Counted from the first letter of the stretch, positions 11,645 through 23,049 are shown. The stretch is 64,000 nucleotides of DNA from Saccharum officinarum (GCA_020631735.1 CM036201.1:79088502-79152501), one strand, 5' to 3'. Translations and numbers: made by a program. Notes: generated from the letters alone by a model not told the origin.

Positions 11645-12215
11645 GAGCATCTCCAACAACTTGGAAAAAATCACTTGGTAAATCTTGAGTTTTAGTAAGT
11701 TGCTAATTTATTTGGCAAGTGAAAAAAAGACCTCTCTCCAAACAACTCCTTAAAACTTACTTGCCAAAATGAAGAAGCCCGCTAACGAACGAAGAGGCCC
11801 GCTAAACGAACGAAGAGCCCCGCTAGACAAACGAAGAGCCCCGCTAGCGAACGAAGAGCCCCGTTAACTTTTCTCGTCACAACGGCGGCCCGCGCTCGTC
11901 GCCGGCGCCTCACCGGCGGCCGCGGCACCTCCTCCTCGCGCTGGCGAGGAACAACAGCACTGGCGGCGGTCCTCCTCGCTCCGGCCAGCCCCGCCCCTCG
12001 GCTCCAACCCCGAGGTTGTCCCGGAGCGTCGCCTAGGCCCCGAGATCAGGATAGCAAGTCCTTTCCGCCCGCGTATTCTTCCGCGCGCGAGGCCGATGAA
12101 TATCAAGTGCGGATAAATAGCAAGTTGGTTTAAGGAGTTGTTGGAGAAGGAATTTTGTGTTTTTGCCAAAGTTATAAGAATAACAACTTGTTTTAAGGAG
12201 TTGTTGGAGATGCTC
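11645..12215. mobile_element. MITE-like element with GC-rich captured-looking interior
   Basis: Terminal inverted repeats are GAGCATCTCCAACAACT at the left and the complement at 12,199-12,215. Subterminal sequence is also inverted. Between about 11,770 and 12,100 the interior changes from AT-rich to strongly GC-rich (CGCGCTCGTCGCCGGCGCC), with an open frame on the - strand (11,864-12,169) of low complexity. This is the layout of a Pack-type element that picked up genomic DNA, but the source is not identifiable here. Confidence 0.55.
11766..11866. repeat. 21-bp minisatellite, about four units
   Basis: The unit CGAACGAAGAGCCCCGCTAG recurs about four times with small changes (GAGGCCCGCTAA, GACAAACGAAGAG). 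It lies inside the element at 11,645-12,215, at the boundary of its GC-rich interior. Confidence 0.85.
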
Positions 12216-12434
12216 AGTTCACAGTTGATACTAACTAGCTATTAGAGGGTGTGATTTGAATTCACTAGCTAAAAGGTGGATGGATTTGTTGTTTTGTTTA
12301 TAACGTCCGTCCTTTTCCATTTGTTATTGGTAAGGCACGTGAATAGAGGCAGGTAGAAGAGCAAAAGATTCATTTTGTAATTTATTAACAACTAGCTGGG
12401 TTCGGTAAGATAGTTGTTAGCTAGATGTCCAGCT

Positions 12435-12960
12435 AACAATTGCAAGACCTATTAGTTAGACCCATTTGGATCCACTCTATCTAAGTTTTAACAACTAACT
12501 ATTAGCTAGGTGGATCCAAGGCCAACAACCCTGTTTGGATCCATAGAACTAATAGTTAGCTGCTAAACAATAGTTAGTTTATTTAGATTCAAACAGATCT
12601 AGCTAAATGTTAGTTGAATACTACCCAACTACTCTCTTCGTCCTTTTATATAAAACGTAACTACCTTTAGTCCAAAGACCAAAGAACGTATTGTTTAATA
12701 ATTGCCAGACCTATTAGTTATACCCATTTGGATCCACTTTAGCTAAGTTTTAACAACTACCTATTAGCTAGGTGGATCAATGGCCGAAAACCTTGTTTAG
12801 ATCCATGAAGCTAATAGTTAGCTACTATTATTTAGATTCAAACAGATCCAACTAAATGTTAGTTGAACACCCAACTATTCTCTCCGTTTTTTATATAAGG
12901 CGTAACCATATCTTTAGTCCAAAGACTAAAGAAGGTATTGTTAAAGGTTTAGGTCATTGA
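12435..12960. repeat. Tandem duplication, two units of about 264 bp
   Basis: The stretch beginning TTGCAAGACCTATTAGTTAG near 12,438 recurs near 12,702 as TTGCCAGACCTATTAGTTAT and stays alignable to about 12,960. Each unit contains TAACAACTA/TAGTTGTTA-type inverted motifs and ends near a Stowaway-like CTCTCCGTTTTTTATATAAG, so the duplicated unit is MITE-derived. Confidence 0.75.
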
Positions 12961-13567
12961 CGACGACGACGATCTTTTTGTTTGTTCCACCCGTTGACAG
13001 GTGTAATATATCCTCTTGGAGCAAAGCAAGTAATCCAATCGGCCAGATGGCGACTGCATGCCTCTAGTACGTGCAGAGTGCCACTGAGCGAGATGGTGCA
13101 CACGTAGCTACCCAGTACGTACTCAAGGCGTACAGAAGACGACGATAATCTATCTCTGTGCCTGCAGTTTATCTACCTCTCTCTTTCTATTCTTCAGAGC
13201 TGACTTCGGATGGGCGGCTAGCGGCCCGTGACACCCACATTGTATAAGGAGCCTTTTATCCGTGTACCATTAAAAAAGATGGTCTTTTCTTACAGGTCAT
13301 TAAAAAGTTCGGACTTACCTAGGTGCCATGATACTTTATTTCTTTGCCCCTCAAGCCATTCCGTCCATATTCACTGCTAACGGTGGCTAACGGAGCTGTA
13401 AAATGACTTAAATGCCCTCAGGCTAGAGAAGCGAGATAAAATTTTATTTCCGCCTGTGCCACTCCCTTGATGCCTTGCTGAGTGTTTTGGCACTAAATTG
13501 ATTGCCATCGATCATTCTTGACCATAATAATTTAATTAGTATTTCAATTATTTGTAATATTTTTAGT
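12961..13567. other. Intergenic, no gene seen
   Basis: Low-complexity and AT-rich with short CT-rich runs (13,172-13,196). It ends where the truncated Copia pol begins. No feature can be supported. Confidence 0.4.
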
Positions 13568-13569
13568 TT

Positions 13570-15093
13570 TTGAATAAAGCATTGAGAGATCTGGATTGGG
13601 TAAATACAATGCATGAAGAGCTCAATAACTTCCAGAGAAATGAAGTATGGGAACTAGTTGAAAGGCCTAAGGATCACAATGTTATTGGAACAAGATGGGT
13701 CTTTTGCAACAAGCAAGATCAAGATGGGATAGTAGTAAGGAACAAAGCAAGACTAGTGGCTCAAGGTTACACACAAATAGAGGGTCTTGACTTTGGTGAA
13801 ACTTATGCCCCGGTTGCAAGATTGGAAGCAATTAGGATCTTACTTGCCTATGCTTGTGCTCACAATATCAAGTTATATCAAATGGATGTGAAGAGTGCAT
13901 TTCTCAATGGGTACATTCAAGAAGAAGTGTATGTGGAACAACCTCCCGGTTTTGAAGATGACAAGAAACCCAATCATGTCTACAAATTGAGAAAAGCTTT
14001 ATATGGATTAAAGCAAGCACCTAGAGCATGGTATGAAAGATTAAGAGACTTCTTGCTATCCAAAGGATTTGTCATGGGAAAAGTTGATACAACACTATTC
14101 ACCAAGAAGATTGTGAAAGACTTGTTTGTATTGCAAATATATGTTGATGATATCATATTCGGTTCAACCAATCAAGATTATTGTGATGAGTTTGGAAAAA
14201 TGATGATAAAGGAATTTAAAATGTCAATGATTGGAGAACTTAGTTTCTTTCTTGGACTTCAAATCAAACAAATGAAGGAAGGAACATTTGTAAGCCAAAC
14301 CAAGTACATCAAAGATATGCTCAAGAAGTTTGGCATGGAAGATGCAAAGAGTATTACAACCCCAATGGGCACTAGTGGAAGTTTGGATAGTGACAAGAAT
14401 GGCAATATGGTGGATCAAAAGCTATATAGATCAATAATTGGTAGCCTACTCTATGTGATGGCATCAAGGCCCGATGTGATGTTTAGTGTATGTATGTGTG
14501 CAAGATTTCAAGCCTCACCAAGAGAAAGTCATTTGAAGGCAACAAAGAGAATATTGAGGTACTTAAAGCATACACAAGATGTTGGATTATGGTATCCCAA
14601 GGGTGCAAGCTTTGAGCTAGTTGGATATTCGGATTTCGACTATGCCGGTGATAAAGTGGAGAGAAAGAGTACTTCCAGGACTTGTCAATTGTTGGGAAGA
14701 TCACTTGTCTCATAGTCATCCAAGAAGCAAAATAGTATTGCACTATCTACCGCCGAGGCCGAATACATCGCCGCGGGTAGTTGTTGTGCACAAATCTTGT
14801 GGATGAAGGCAACATTGAAAGATTTTAGAATTAACTTCAAGAATGTGCCATTGCTATGTGACAATGAAAGTGTCGTGAAGCTAACCAACAATCCGGTTCA
14901 ACATCAAAGAACAAAGCATATTGATGTTCGTCATCACTTTATTAGAGATCATCAACAAAAGGGTGATATTGCTATTGAGAGTGTGGGCACCGAAGATCAA
15001 TTAGCCGATCTATTCACCAAGCCACTTGATGAGAAGAGATTTTACAAGCTAAAGAATGAGTTGAACATACTTGACTTCTCCAACATGAGTTAA
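13570..15093 (+). pseudogene. Copia pol, reverse transcriptase and RNase H (broken)
   Basis: Reads in one frame from [17 protein letters not shown] to the natural stop at 15,093, with an internal TAG at 14,713-14,715. The reverse transcriptase part has the Copia signature [11 protein letters not shown] and the catalytic [10 protein letters not shown]. RNase H has ALSTAEAEYIAA and TKHIDVRHHFIRDH. The internal stop falls at SLVS*SSKKQNS, where copy 2 has Trp, so it is a TGG to TAG change. The front of pol is missing, so this copy could not encode a working polyprotein. Confidence 0.93.
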
Positions 15094-16224
15094 TGCACCC
15101 CTATATATGACATGCCTCTCCTTCAAGCTCCAAGGTACAATTGGTTGACATGTCATACATTCTATGGTAAGGACTTGTTTAGTGCATCTAGTCATAATTT
15201 ACATGTTCTAGGCTCATTCATGAAAATCAAATGAATTTGAAGTCTATATGGTGCCACTATTATTTCTATGACTTGTATGATCTAGTGGTAGCATATAACT
15301 TGTTTAAGTAGCTTGTGATCCTAAGTGTTTAATCTAGAAAACTTGTCTAAATATTTGCTTCAACATGGTGCATGATAACCCTTCTAGTGAGGTGTGAAGA
15401 AGCTTGCCCTTGGATCAAACCGAAGTATTTTATTTAATCACAAGCAATCTAGGTTGAATCACAAACTTGATCCTCACCCCATATTTCAACATGATAATCT
15501 ATCTAAAGTTTGCTCCTTGTGGTCAATTGGTGCCAAAGGGGGAGAAAATATTGTTCACAAAGATAGAACTCAAAGAGGGAGAAGCACAAAGGGGGAGAAT
15601 TGATAAAAGAAGGGGATCAACTAAAATTTTAAGCACACAAGTAGGGGGAGCAAGCTCTTAAACATGAATATTGCATTTCTATGTGCACTTCATATGTATG
15701 ATGCATAGTTATGCATTTCGTTTTCTCCGATACATTGCTTGTGTGGTGACTTGCTAGTATAATTTGAATGATGAATTGAGGTACTAGCATGAATAGGAAG
15801 TTGTTAGATTTTTCTTGCTTCATGTTTTTCTAAGTGGTACTAGAACCTTACTTATAATGTTGATCTCATGAGGTTTCTAGTTATGTTTGTGTTTTTACAA
15901 GTGGTATCTAACTACACAAGGTGCTAAGATGGTGTTTATCGCTACTCCGATGGTATCACGCTTCAAAGGTCTATAATCTTAAACACTTAGCACCTATTGG
16001 TAGTCAATGCTCCTAATCTTTCCTATCTAACATGTATGCTTCCAAAATCCAAACATATAGCATACATGTAGGGGGAGCCATTGCTATCAATTTGAATTCA
16101 TGATCACATGTCCATAATTCTTACACATGGTAATATACTTGGACAATGTAATATGGGTTCAATCAAAATTTTATCATAACATCTTTGTGAAAGGGTTGTC
16201 ACCAATTACCAACAAGGGGGGGAT
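15094..16224 (+). other. Copia 3' non-coding region with multiple polypurine tracts
   Basis: No open frame of note. GGGGGAG-type purine tracts occur near 15,537, 15,590, 15,645, 16,070 and at the true priming site 16,211-16,224. The matching region of copy 2 is 56,501-57,637. Confidence 0.7.
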
Positions 16225-18160
16225 TGAAAGTCCTATGTTTGGTGTTGGAAATTAGTGACAATGCCTAAGTACTAATCCTATGCCTAAGTTGTATGTAGCA
16301 TATGAGGATTAGTACATTCCAAGGTTGGTGGCAAGATGGACATGATGATCATGATGGCCACACTTGGATTTGGGTGCAACCCTACGTGATCAAGGCAAAG
16401 GTATATGCTTAAGGGTTGTGTTTTAGTAACCAAGACACCTAGCGGGTGTGGTTATATTATAGGTTAGATAGCCGTACTATAAAGAGGGGAATGACGCGGC
16501 TATTGAACCCCTAAGTGCCTCTAGGTGTGTATTTCATAATCATATGCATTTGTATAGAACTAATATCGCCTCAAAAAATGATTGTGAAAATGCTAACACA
16601 CTCACACATAATGAGATCACTTGGTGGTGTTAGCACGTTTGCGACGGCGGTGGAGTTTGAGCGGTAGAGAGGGTTTGGGTTCCTCTCTCCCTCCCGCCGA
16701 GCTTGCGAGGCGGGATTCAGGCGCTTTCGAGGAGTTGAAACGACTATTTTCCACTACGCCTAAAGTCCGGAAAAGAAACGGAGGCGAACGGAGGTCACAG
16801 AGGTGATCGGACACTGAACCGGACGCGGTCCTTGCATGACCGGACACGTCCGGTCAGTGTTCAGTGTCTGCGCGTTTTTTAGTTCGATGATCGGACGCGA
16901 GGCGCGTCCGGTCACTGATGATCGGACGCGTCCGGTCGTTCAGGGAGCTTACTGGACTCTAACCGGACGCTGGCACTATCGCGTCCGGTCATTTTCTTCA
17001 ACGCGTCCGGTCATTCACGGGACCAGCGCGTCCGGTCGTTCACAGCGCATCCGGTCTGCGCGATGAGCGCGTCCGGTCATTGCTTCGCAGTTAGCCGTTG
17101 TGCGACCAGCGCGTCCGGTCGTTCGGACCAGCGCGTCCGGTCAGTACTTCACGAGTTAGCCGTTGGGTGACCGGCGCGTCCGGTCAGTTGGACCAGCGCG
17201 TCCGGTCATCGCGATTTCGGCTGTTTAAGTTTCTAACGGCTCTATTCGAAGGGGTACGTCTATAAATACTCGTTGGCCGGCTCAAGGCTCTTACTCTCGA
17301 ATTTTTGACATACTTATGAGCACTTTGAGCTAAGCAACTCCCCTTCCACTCATCTCTCTTGCTTCTTTGCATATTCGAAGTGAGATTGAGTGATCCAAGT
17401 GCATTTGTATTGTGAGATAGCATCTAGTTGGCACTTGGTGGTTGATTTGCTGCGGGATTCTTGTTTCTCTTGGTGGTTGCCTCCAGCTAGACGGCTTGGA
17501 GCAGCTTGGAGGCGTTGGCAAGAGTTGGTGTTTGTTCTTGGCCACCTCCGGTGATTGTGAGGGGTTTGTGCCTACCTCGGCGAAGCGCCAAAGGCAACAT
17601 TAGTAAATTGCTTCGTGTCATTGCAACTTTTTGCCATTTGGTAGGTTCTTATGGCGCCTTTTGATAGGCTCGGTGTGAGACCGATTAGCCACCGAACCAC
17701 GTGGTGAAGAGGGACACAATGGGGACTAGTGTGCCGGGAAGCACGTGAACCTCGGGATAAATCTTCGTGTCATCACTTTCATATTGTGATTGATTGATCC
17801 CGGTGTTCGGTTATCTTGGTATTCATTGTTGATCATATTGGTTGGCTCAATACTTCGCCCCTCGGTGATACCCTCCTAACTCAACTCCGCATTACTTTCT
17901 TAGTTATCTTTGCTAGCTAGTTAGCTTTGCTAGAGTAGCTTCTTTGTGTAGCTTGCTAGTTGTAGTTTTCTTCTCGGTTTGACTTGTGCGGTTGAGTGCA
18001 AATACACTAGAATTATGAATTGGTTAGGTGGCTTGCAAACACCCCATAGACTAAGCAAAACTCGCATCTCGCTATTTGTTTTATTGATAAACTTGTTTAG
18101 CTTGTCTTTGTAGAAATTTTTAATAGGCTATTCACCCCCTCTAGCCATCGAGACCTTTCA
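16225..18160 (+). repeat. 3' LTR of Copia copy 1
   Basis: Starts TGAAAGTCCTATGTTTGG after the polypurine tract and ends GAGACCTTTCA, so the ends are the short inverted repeat TGAAAG/CTTTCA. Length 1,936 bp. It is homologous over its full length to 54,517-56,500. It contains the CGTCCGGTC repeat cluster at about 16,836-17,215 and a TATA-like CTATAAATACTCG near 17,261. Confidence 0.92.
16836..17215 (+). repeat. CGCGTCCGGTC repeat cluster in the LTR
   Basis: About a dozen copies of CGTCCGGTC, most preceded by GACCAGCG, GGACG or CAACG, at irregular spacing of roughly 18-45 bp. Several form the palindrome ACCGGACGCGTCCGGT. It is extremely CpG-rich compared with the rest of the LTR. The - strand copy has the same array at about 55,470-55,925. 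Confidence 0.9.
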
Positions 18161-18580
18161 AGTGGCTTCGGTACCACTTGTTGTCGCCGGCCACCGGTGA
18201 GGCAGCTCGACGATGATCGCAACTGCCGTGGCGATGCCCACGATGTCGCTTACGCACGCACACACGCGAACACGATGGAGTTCACTTAGACACAGATATG
18301 CGCCGCCAAGAGTCACGACCTTTTCAGTTTCTTTCTTCTTTATTTACTTGGTGTTTACATGATCTCGCGATCCGCTATCCCCGCCACGCCCGCGCACGCT
18401 GCGCCGTGCCCGCCTAAAGCGCGGGGATGTTTTCATACGTGCGTGGCAAAGGACCAAGTCGCCGCACCGTGAACGCAGCACGGCTCTGGCGCTACACCGT
18501 TCATCTACATGCAGCTAGCTATTTTAAGAATGGGAAACATGCACTGCCTTATTACTTAAATGTCAATGCAAAACGTGCAC
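18161..18580. other. Flank between Copia copy 1 and a LINE remnant
   Basis: GC-rich at first (18,180-18,480), no supported open frame. Nothing else identified. Confidence 0.35.
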
Positions 18581-19631
18581 GGGACTGCTAACACTAAAGA
18601 CCAGGAAGGACTTGGAATAATAGATCTAAGAACCCAGAACACAATGCTCCTCCTTAAATTCCTTGATAAATTTTATAACCATGTGGACATTCCTTCAGCG
18701 ACGCTGACCTAGAATAACCTCTGCAGATCCAACACCTCACCACTTAGGCAAGGAATCCCACGGGGTACTTCTAGTGGAAAGAGATCCTCAAGCACATAGT
18801 TGACTTTAGAAAGTTAGCAATGTGTTCTCCAAGTAAAGGCGACACATCCCTATTCTAGGAAGACCTGTGGCCTATCAATACTCTCTAGGAGTGCTTCCCA
18901 CGACTCTTCTCATCTGCAAAGAAGCTGAACTGCTCAGGCAGATACTTCTTGGATAACACAACTAGTCGAATTTTCAGCCTCCCTTTGTCAGCTGAAGCTT
19001 CTTAGCAACTCAATGATCTCCTTTACCTAATCCAAGAGAGAATTTGGGACCCTATGGTTCATGGCAAGTGGCAATACATTTGGGGAACCAGCACCTTCAG
19101 ACCAACAAATCATACACTCGGTTGTTAGGGATTCAACCGATTTCTCCACTCTTCAAATGGAAGTGATCAACTAGCAAATTTGGGCAAACATAAGTTCTTC
19201 ATTTGGCTCCTCCTTAGAGACAAACCAAACACTATAAACCTTTTAAGGAGGAAAAATAGACATCTTGATTATTACAGTTGTGTGTTTTGCAACGGTGGCT
19301 CAGAGGAGACAGTCATGCATCTCTTTTTTGAGTGCCCTTGTATCAAGCATGCTGGATCTCTGTGTCGATCATTTGGAATCTAACTCTACAGGCCCTAGAC
19401 ATGATCCTTGATGCAATAAACCTTTTTGAGAGCGCGATATTTAGAGAAGTGGTCATAACAGACTATTGGGTCATCTGGAAAACCAGAAATAACATCATAT
19501 CATTTTTGACAATGCAAGCCCCTCGATGACAAGATGGAAACCCATTTCAAGGAGGACCTAGCCCTGGTGTGCATCAAGGCTAAGCAGAAGATCAAGGGCC
19601 CGCTCAATTTGTGGCTAGAGAATTATTCTTA

Positions 19632-19675
<44 letters not shown>

Positions 19676-19740
19676 TAGGCTTGTGTCCTCTTTGTAAATA
19701 CTCTTTGTCTGCATATATTAATAAAAAAAAAGAAAAATAG
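18581..19740 (+). mobile_element. LINE 3'-end remnant with zf-RVT domain and A-tail
   Basis: Decayed coding sequence starts near 18,590 (KDQEGLGIIDLRTQNTMLL, the usual stretch after plant LINE reverse transcriptase). At 19,180-19,383 there is an open zf-RVT piece: KHKFFIWLLLRDK, then CVFCNGGSEETVMHLFFECP with the CxxC...H...C zinc pattern. The 3' end has a (CT)n run (19,637-19,673) and an A-rich tail (19,724-19,738). Stops and frameshifts are frequent; everything upstream is missing. Confidence 0.75.
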
Positions 19741-19742
19741 GT

Positions 19743-20187
19743 ATGGACCTTCCCTGCTGCCCCCTCAAAAAAATCACTGCGTGGGGCAGTTCCTCGGTGA
19801 GCACTTGTTCACGAAAAGCCATGGCACAACGGTGGAAGCGTCGGCCCCAGGACGCGGTGCTGGCGCAGCTCCTCGTCTCGATGCTCGCACCCCTCGCTCT
19901 CTACAGCAGCGCGCCCATCTCCCCCTTCTTCAGTCCCAATTGTATAGTCTCCTTCACCCGCCTCCTCTCTGTTGTTTCGCAGTGCGCCTCTGCGCGTCCT
20001 CGATGAAAATGCTCTATGATCTCGGTGCTTGCAGTGACCGTGAGAGGCACATTTCGACGGTGATCCATACAATCTGGTAACATCACCACCTGTTCCAAAC
20101 AGGCCTTTTGGGCTGGACCTTAACGTGTCTCCTTTCGTAGATAGCCCAGAATGAGATGGACAAGGGGTTGAACGTGCTGGCACAGGT
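19743..20187 (+). pseudogene. Unrecognised exon-like remnants
   Basis: Two protein-like pieces in an exon-like layout: 19,743-20,006 (AQRWKRRPQDAVLAQLLVS) and about 20,008-20,082 (MKMLYDLGACSDRERHISTV), then a short piece NEMDKGLNVLAQ ending at a GT near 20,187. I do not recognise the family. The pieces precede the F-box-associated remnant and could be part of a rearranged gene. Confidence 0.25.
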
Positions 20188-20269
20188 GAATTTCACTCTG
20201 TTTAGAGGTGCTTCCATTTTGTAGTTGTAATATTGTGTAAGATTGGGATTTGAAGGTGTGGTGGTGAAC

Positions 20270-20742
20270 TACTCTAATAGGACACGTCTGGTGTGGTGAA
20301 AGAGCATGTGCAGAGAGTTGCATCTTCCGTAGGTGCACACGACGACGGGAGGCTGGACGTCGTCTCCCCCGGCGCCGTCGACGGATGGTCGATGCCGGAG
20401 AAGGTGGAGGTCTGGGTTCTCGGGGCTGGGAGTGGAAGCAGAGACCGGCGGCAGGGGTGGAGCCGCCGGTACAGCGTGCAGGTCGTCGGGGTAGAGCAGC
20501 GGCTCGCGTGGCCGCACTTCGCGCACGGCGGCCACGCCCTGACCATGGACTCCAAGAGCTGCGTGTTCACGCACAGGATGCGCGCCGCGGGGGCGTTGCA
20601 GTGCGGCGAGGTGCAGTCCGTGCGTATCAGCGAGGAGGGGCAGGTGCTGCTGTCTGGCATCAATGGCGGCTCCATCCGAGGGGTGTTCGCCTATGTCAAG
20701 ACCCAGGATCCCTTGAGTGCTTACAGGTCACAAGCTTCGTAA
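20270..20742 (+). pseudogene. F-box-associated protein, C-terminal remnant
   Basis: The reading frame KVEVWVLGAGSGS, GWSRRYSVQVVGVEQRLAWP, HFAHGGHALTMDSKS, FAYVKTQ matches the C-terminal part of the F-box-associated protein at 24,952-26,135 (EVWVLDRRGWSRQYNVQVQ, HFAHGGGYVLT, FAYVETT). The N-terminal F-box and middle are missing. It is a paralogous fragment, about 5 kb from its relative and on the same strand. Confidence 0.7.
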
Positions 20743-21740
20743 AGCTTGTGCTCTTGTGTATTGCTGCTTTTCCGTATAGAATCAATCAATCACTCAAGAC
20801 AATACATGTATCAATTTGGAAGATCAATTGTGTACTTAAGAATATAAATAAATATTATTTCTAAAAATACTGTTTCTATGTCGTTTACTTAACAGTGCAA
20901 GTTATGAAGGTTTGGCCGAATGCACATGGCAGCAACACATGTTAGCTTTGCCGCCATCATAACTAGTTATAGCTTCAACCGGAGGATGTCTAAGAGAGAG
21001 CTCACTAATCCTTCCATCAGGTTGCTATTATGTTTTACTTCACCACCAGCGACTGCAACACCCTCCTTCGTGTCAGATCTCCCCCACTTGTCGATGAGGA
21101 CAATCTCCAATACAACTGTGCTGGACTCTCAGGCTGCATTTTCACCACAAACAAGGAGAGCGACTGAGGCGCCGCGCTCGCCAGCGCGTCTGATCACCGA
21201 TGATGGCTACGTAGTATGATTAGCAAGTAATAGCCCATAATCTTCTTATGCTAGGGAGGGCAGAGTCGATTGTATAACACTAACACCCTCACCCTACTGT
21301 GTTATGTTCGTGGCGCGTCGTTGTAGTTTTCACTATTTCTCGATCTTAATACAAAGATGCACAAACCTTTTCCGTATTCGAGAAAAAAAAAACCACAAAT
21401 AAAATTTAAACATTCTGATAAGGTCTTGTTGTACTGTAATGTCGAAACACATGGATGCATTTTACTAGCTTGTATATACTTACATTACAATATGTCAACC
21501 GGAAGCGTGATTAAACTCACGTTTGGAAGCAACCTGCAAATAATTGTTTGTATTATACACATTACTTTCGCCAATAGTAAGAAGCAATACGGTACAACAA
21601 TTCTTGAAGGTCAGTGAGCGATTAGTGATGGCCTTACATTCAAGTCCTTGAAAATAGGGTGGTCAGGGTTAATTTTAAAGACCCTTCTTCCCCTCATGAA
21701 CTTTGAGGCATCACCAAGTTTTAGTGCTTTCATGTTGGTG
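20743..21740. other. Intergenic, no gene seen
   Basis: Short open frames at 20,920-21,219 and 21,357-21,617 resemble nothing known and are not supported. The sequence is otherwise AT-rich. Confidence 0.35.
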
Positions 21741-22548
21741 GACCAACCTGCAATAGCTATAGTTTGATATAGAATCCATTTCTCAAAGTAATGAAACCAT
21801 TCTCTTATAAGGAAATGGTTCGAAAATCGCTATTCCACCTTTTAGGTTTAGGTATCATGAAAAGTGATACCTATGAAGATTGTGCATTTCAGTCATATTC
21901 AGATCCGTTTTTCGAGTCCATGATATAACCAAATTGGATAGATCTTCCACCCGTTTAGCTAAGAAAGAATAGATGCAGAGGTGGATAATAGATCGATATG
22001 AAGATCATGAGCTACCCCATAATGAAACCGCCAGTAGTTGCGAATGTCTCCTTCCCTAACCCAAGATTGGAGAAAGAAGATCTAAGAGGGACCTATGGAG
22101 AATGTGGTCAGAAATCCATAATAAAGTCCGACCACAACAACCAAATTAATTATCCTCATCGAGAAACTTAGACTACTTTAGACTACTTAAGTAGAAAAGA
22201 TTTGAAAATCACGGCATGGGTCTCCTTTTTTTCTTTCTTTAGAGTTTTCTATATGCACAATTTCTCGAGGTTTCGATGAGAATTTCTTGACTTTCCATAT
22301 ATAGAAAGAGATAGACTATAAATGACATCTCTTATGTCAATAAGACCAAAGGGATGGATATTAAATGATAGGAAGTGATACGAAGTGAAATAGAATGAAA
22401 TAAAGCCACTTTGGGCTTCCCTATGAAATGAGGCATGGAACGGAGCCCCTATGAAGAAATTCCGGGAGTTACGAAAAAAGCTTCGGACTCATATTGTTCA
22501 CGGATTGAGAGAGGGAGTTGAACTCTAGGAGGTCAAATCTCCCCTTGT

Positions 22549-22620
22549 TCCTCAGTAGCTTAGTGGTAGAGCGGTTGGCTGTTAACTGACTGGTCGTAGG
22601 TTCGAATCCTACTTGGGGAG
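22549..22620 (+). tRNA. trnN-GUU: trnN-GUU of plastid origin (nuclear copy)
   Basis: 72 nt with anticodon GTT in the loop CTGTTAA, T-arm GTAGGTTCGAATCCTAC and paired ends TCCTCAG/TTGGGGA. It has no CCA end, as in plastid genes. Compared with the plastid sequence as I remember it, it appears to carry C-to-T changes in the D-arm and anticodon stem that leave G-U pairs. As part of a NUPT it is probably not expressed. Confidence 0.88.
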
Positions 22621-22868
22621 ATTTGATTCATTCTTTCATGTAAGAATAAAGAATTGAATTAAAATGCTTGCTTGGACCCTTAGGAGTAGGTAACCTGTTG
22701 GCTATCCTTGTTTCTATTGCATTCTATCTCATCGTATCACATTCTTATCTACGATTCCACTTCGACAAAAGGAAAGAGCATACCCAAGTTCAATAGCTTT
22801 ACGTCCGCTATTCCGATCATGATTTTCCTACCCTCAGAGAGAAAGTAAAGGTCCTTCCCCATTTGAAA

Positions 22869-22893
22869 GGTTGTGGGCGAGGAGGGATTCGAA
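22869..22893 (-). pseudogene. trnR-ACG: trnR-ACG of plastid origin, 3' fragment
   Basis: On the - strand GGGGGTTCGAATCCCTCC followed by TCGCCCA is the T-arm and acceptor end of plastid trnR-ACG. The D-arm and anticodon are missing, so the insertion breakpoint lies inside the gene. Confidence 0.75.
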
Positions 22894-23049
22894 CCCCCCT
22901 ACAACTCAAGAACACAAGGTGAAAAACATAAACTCTCAGGAGAGTGTATTCCTGCTTGGTTTCTTCACTTTCATAATCTTCATTTCCTGGGAAAATAGAT
23001 CACATGTTTAATATTTAACATGATGAAAATGATGAAACGGTGTATGACA

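Larger units (their letters stand above)
13568..18160 (+). mobile_element. Copia LTR retrotransposon, copy 1, 5'-truncated
   Basis: Begins abruptly inside pol and contains RT and RNase H, about 1.1 kb of non-coding 3' sequence, a polypurine tract (AACAAGGGGGGGAT at 16,211-16,224) and a complete 3' LTR (16,225-18,160). Gag, protease, integrase and the 5' LTR are absent. The same family is present in opposite orientation at 54,517-62,681. Multiple GGGGGAG tracts between pol and the LTR recall SIRE/Maximus-type Copia elements. Confidence 0.92.
21740..22895. other. Nuclear plastid DNA insertion (NUPT) from the trnN-trnR inverted-repeat region
   Basis: Contains a complete plastid-type trnN-GUU and, 248 bp further on, the 3' end of a plastid-type trnR-ACG in the opposite orientation, which is their arrangement in the plastid inverted repeat. 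The sequence to the left (for example CTACTTAAGTAGAAAAGATT near 22,186) also has plastid character. The left border is approximate; the right border falls inside trnR at about 22,895. Confidence 0.8.

Noticed and set aside
16836..17215. A CRISPR-like array of regularly spaced palindromes
   Set aside because: Spacing is irregular, repeats are only about 10-16 bp, and the array is part of an LTR in a plant genome.
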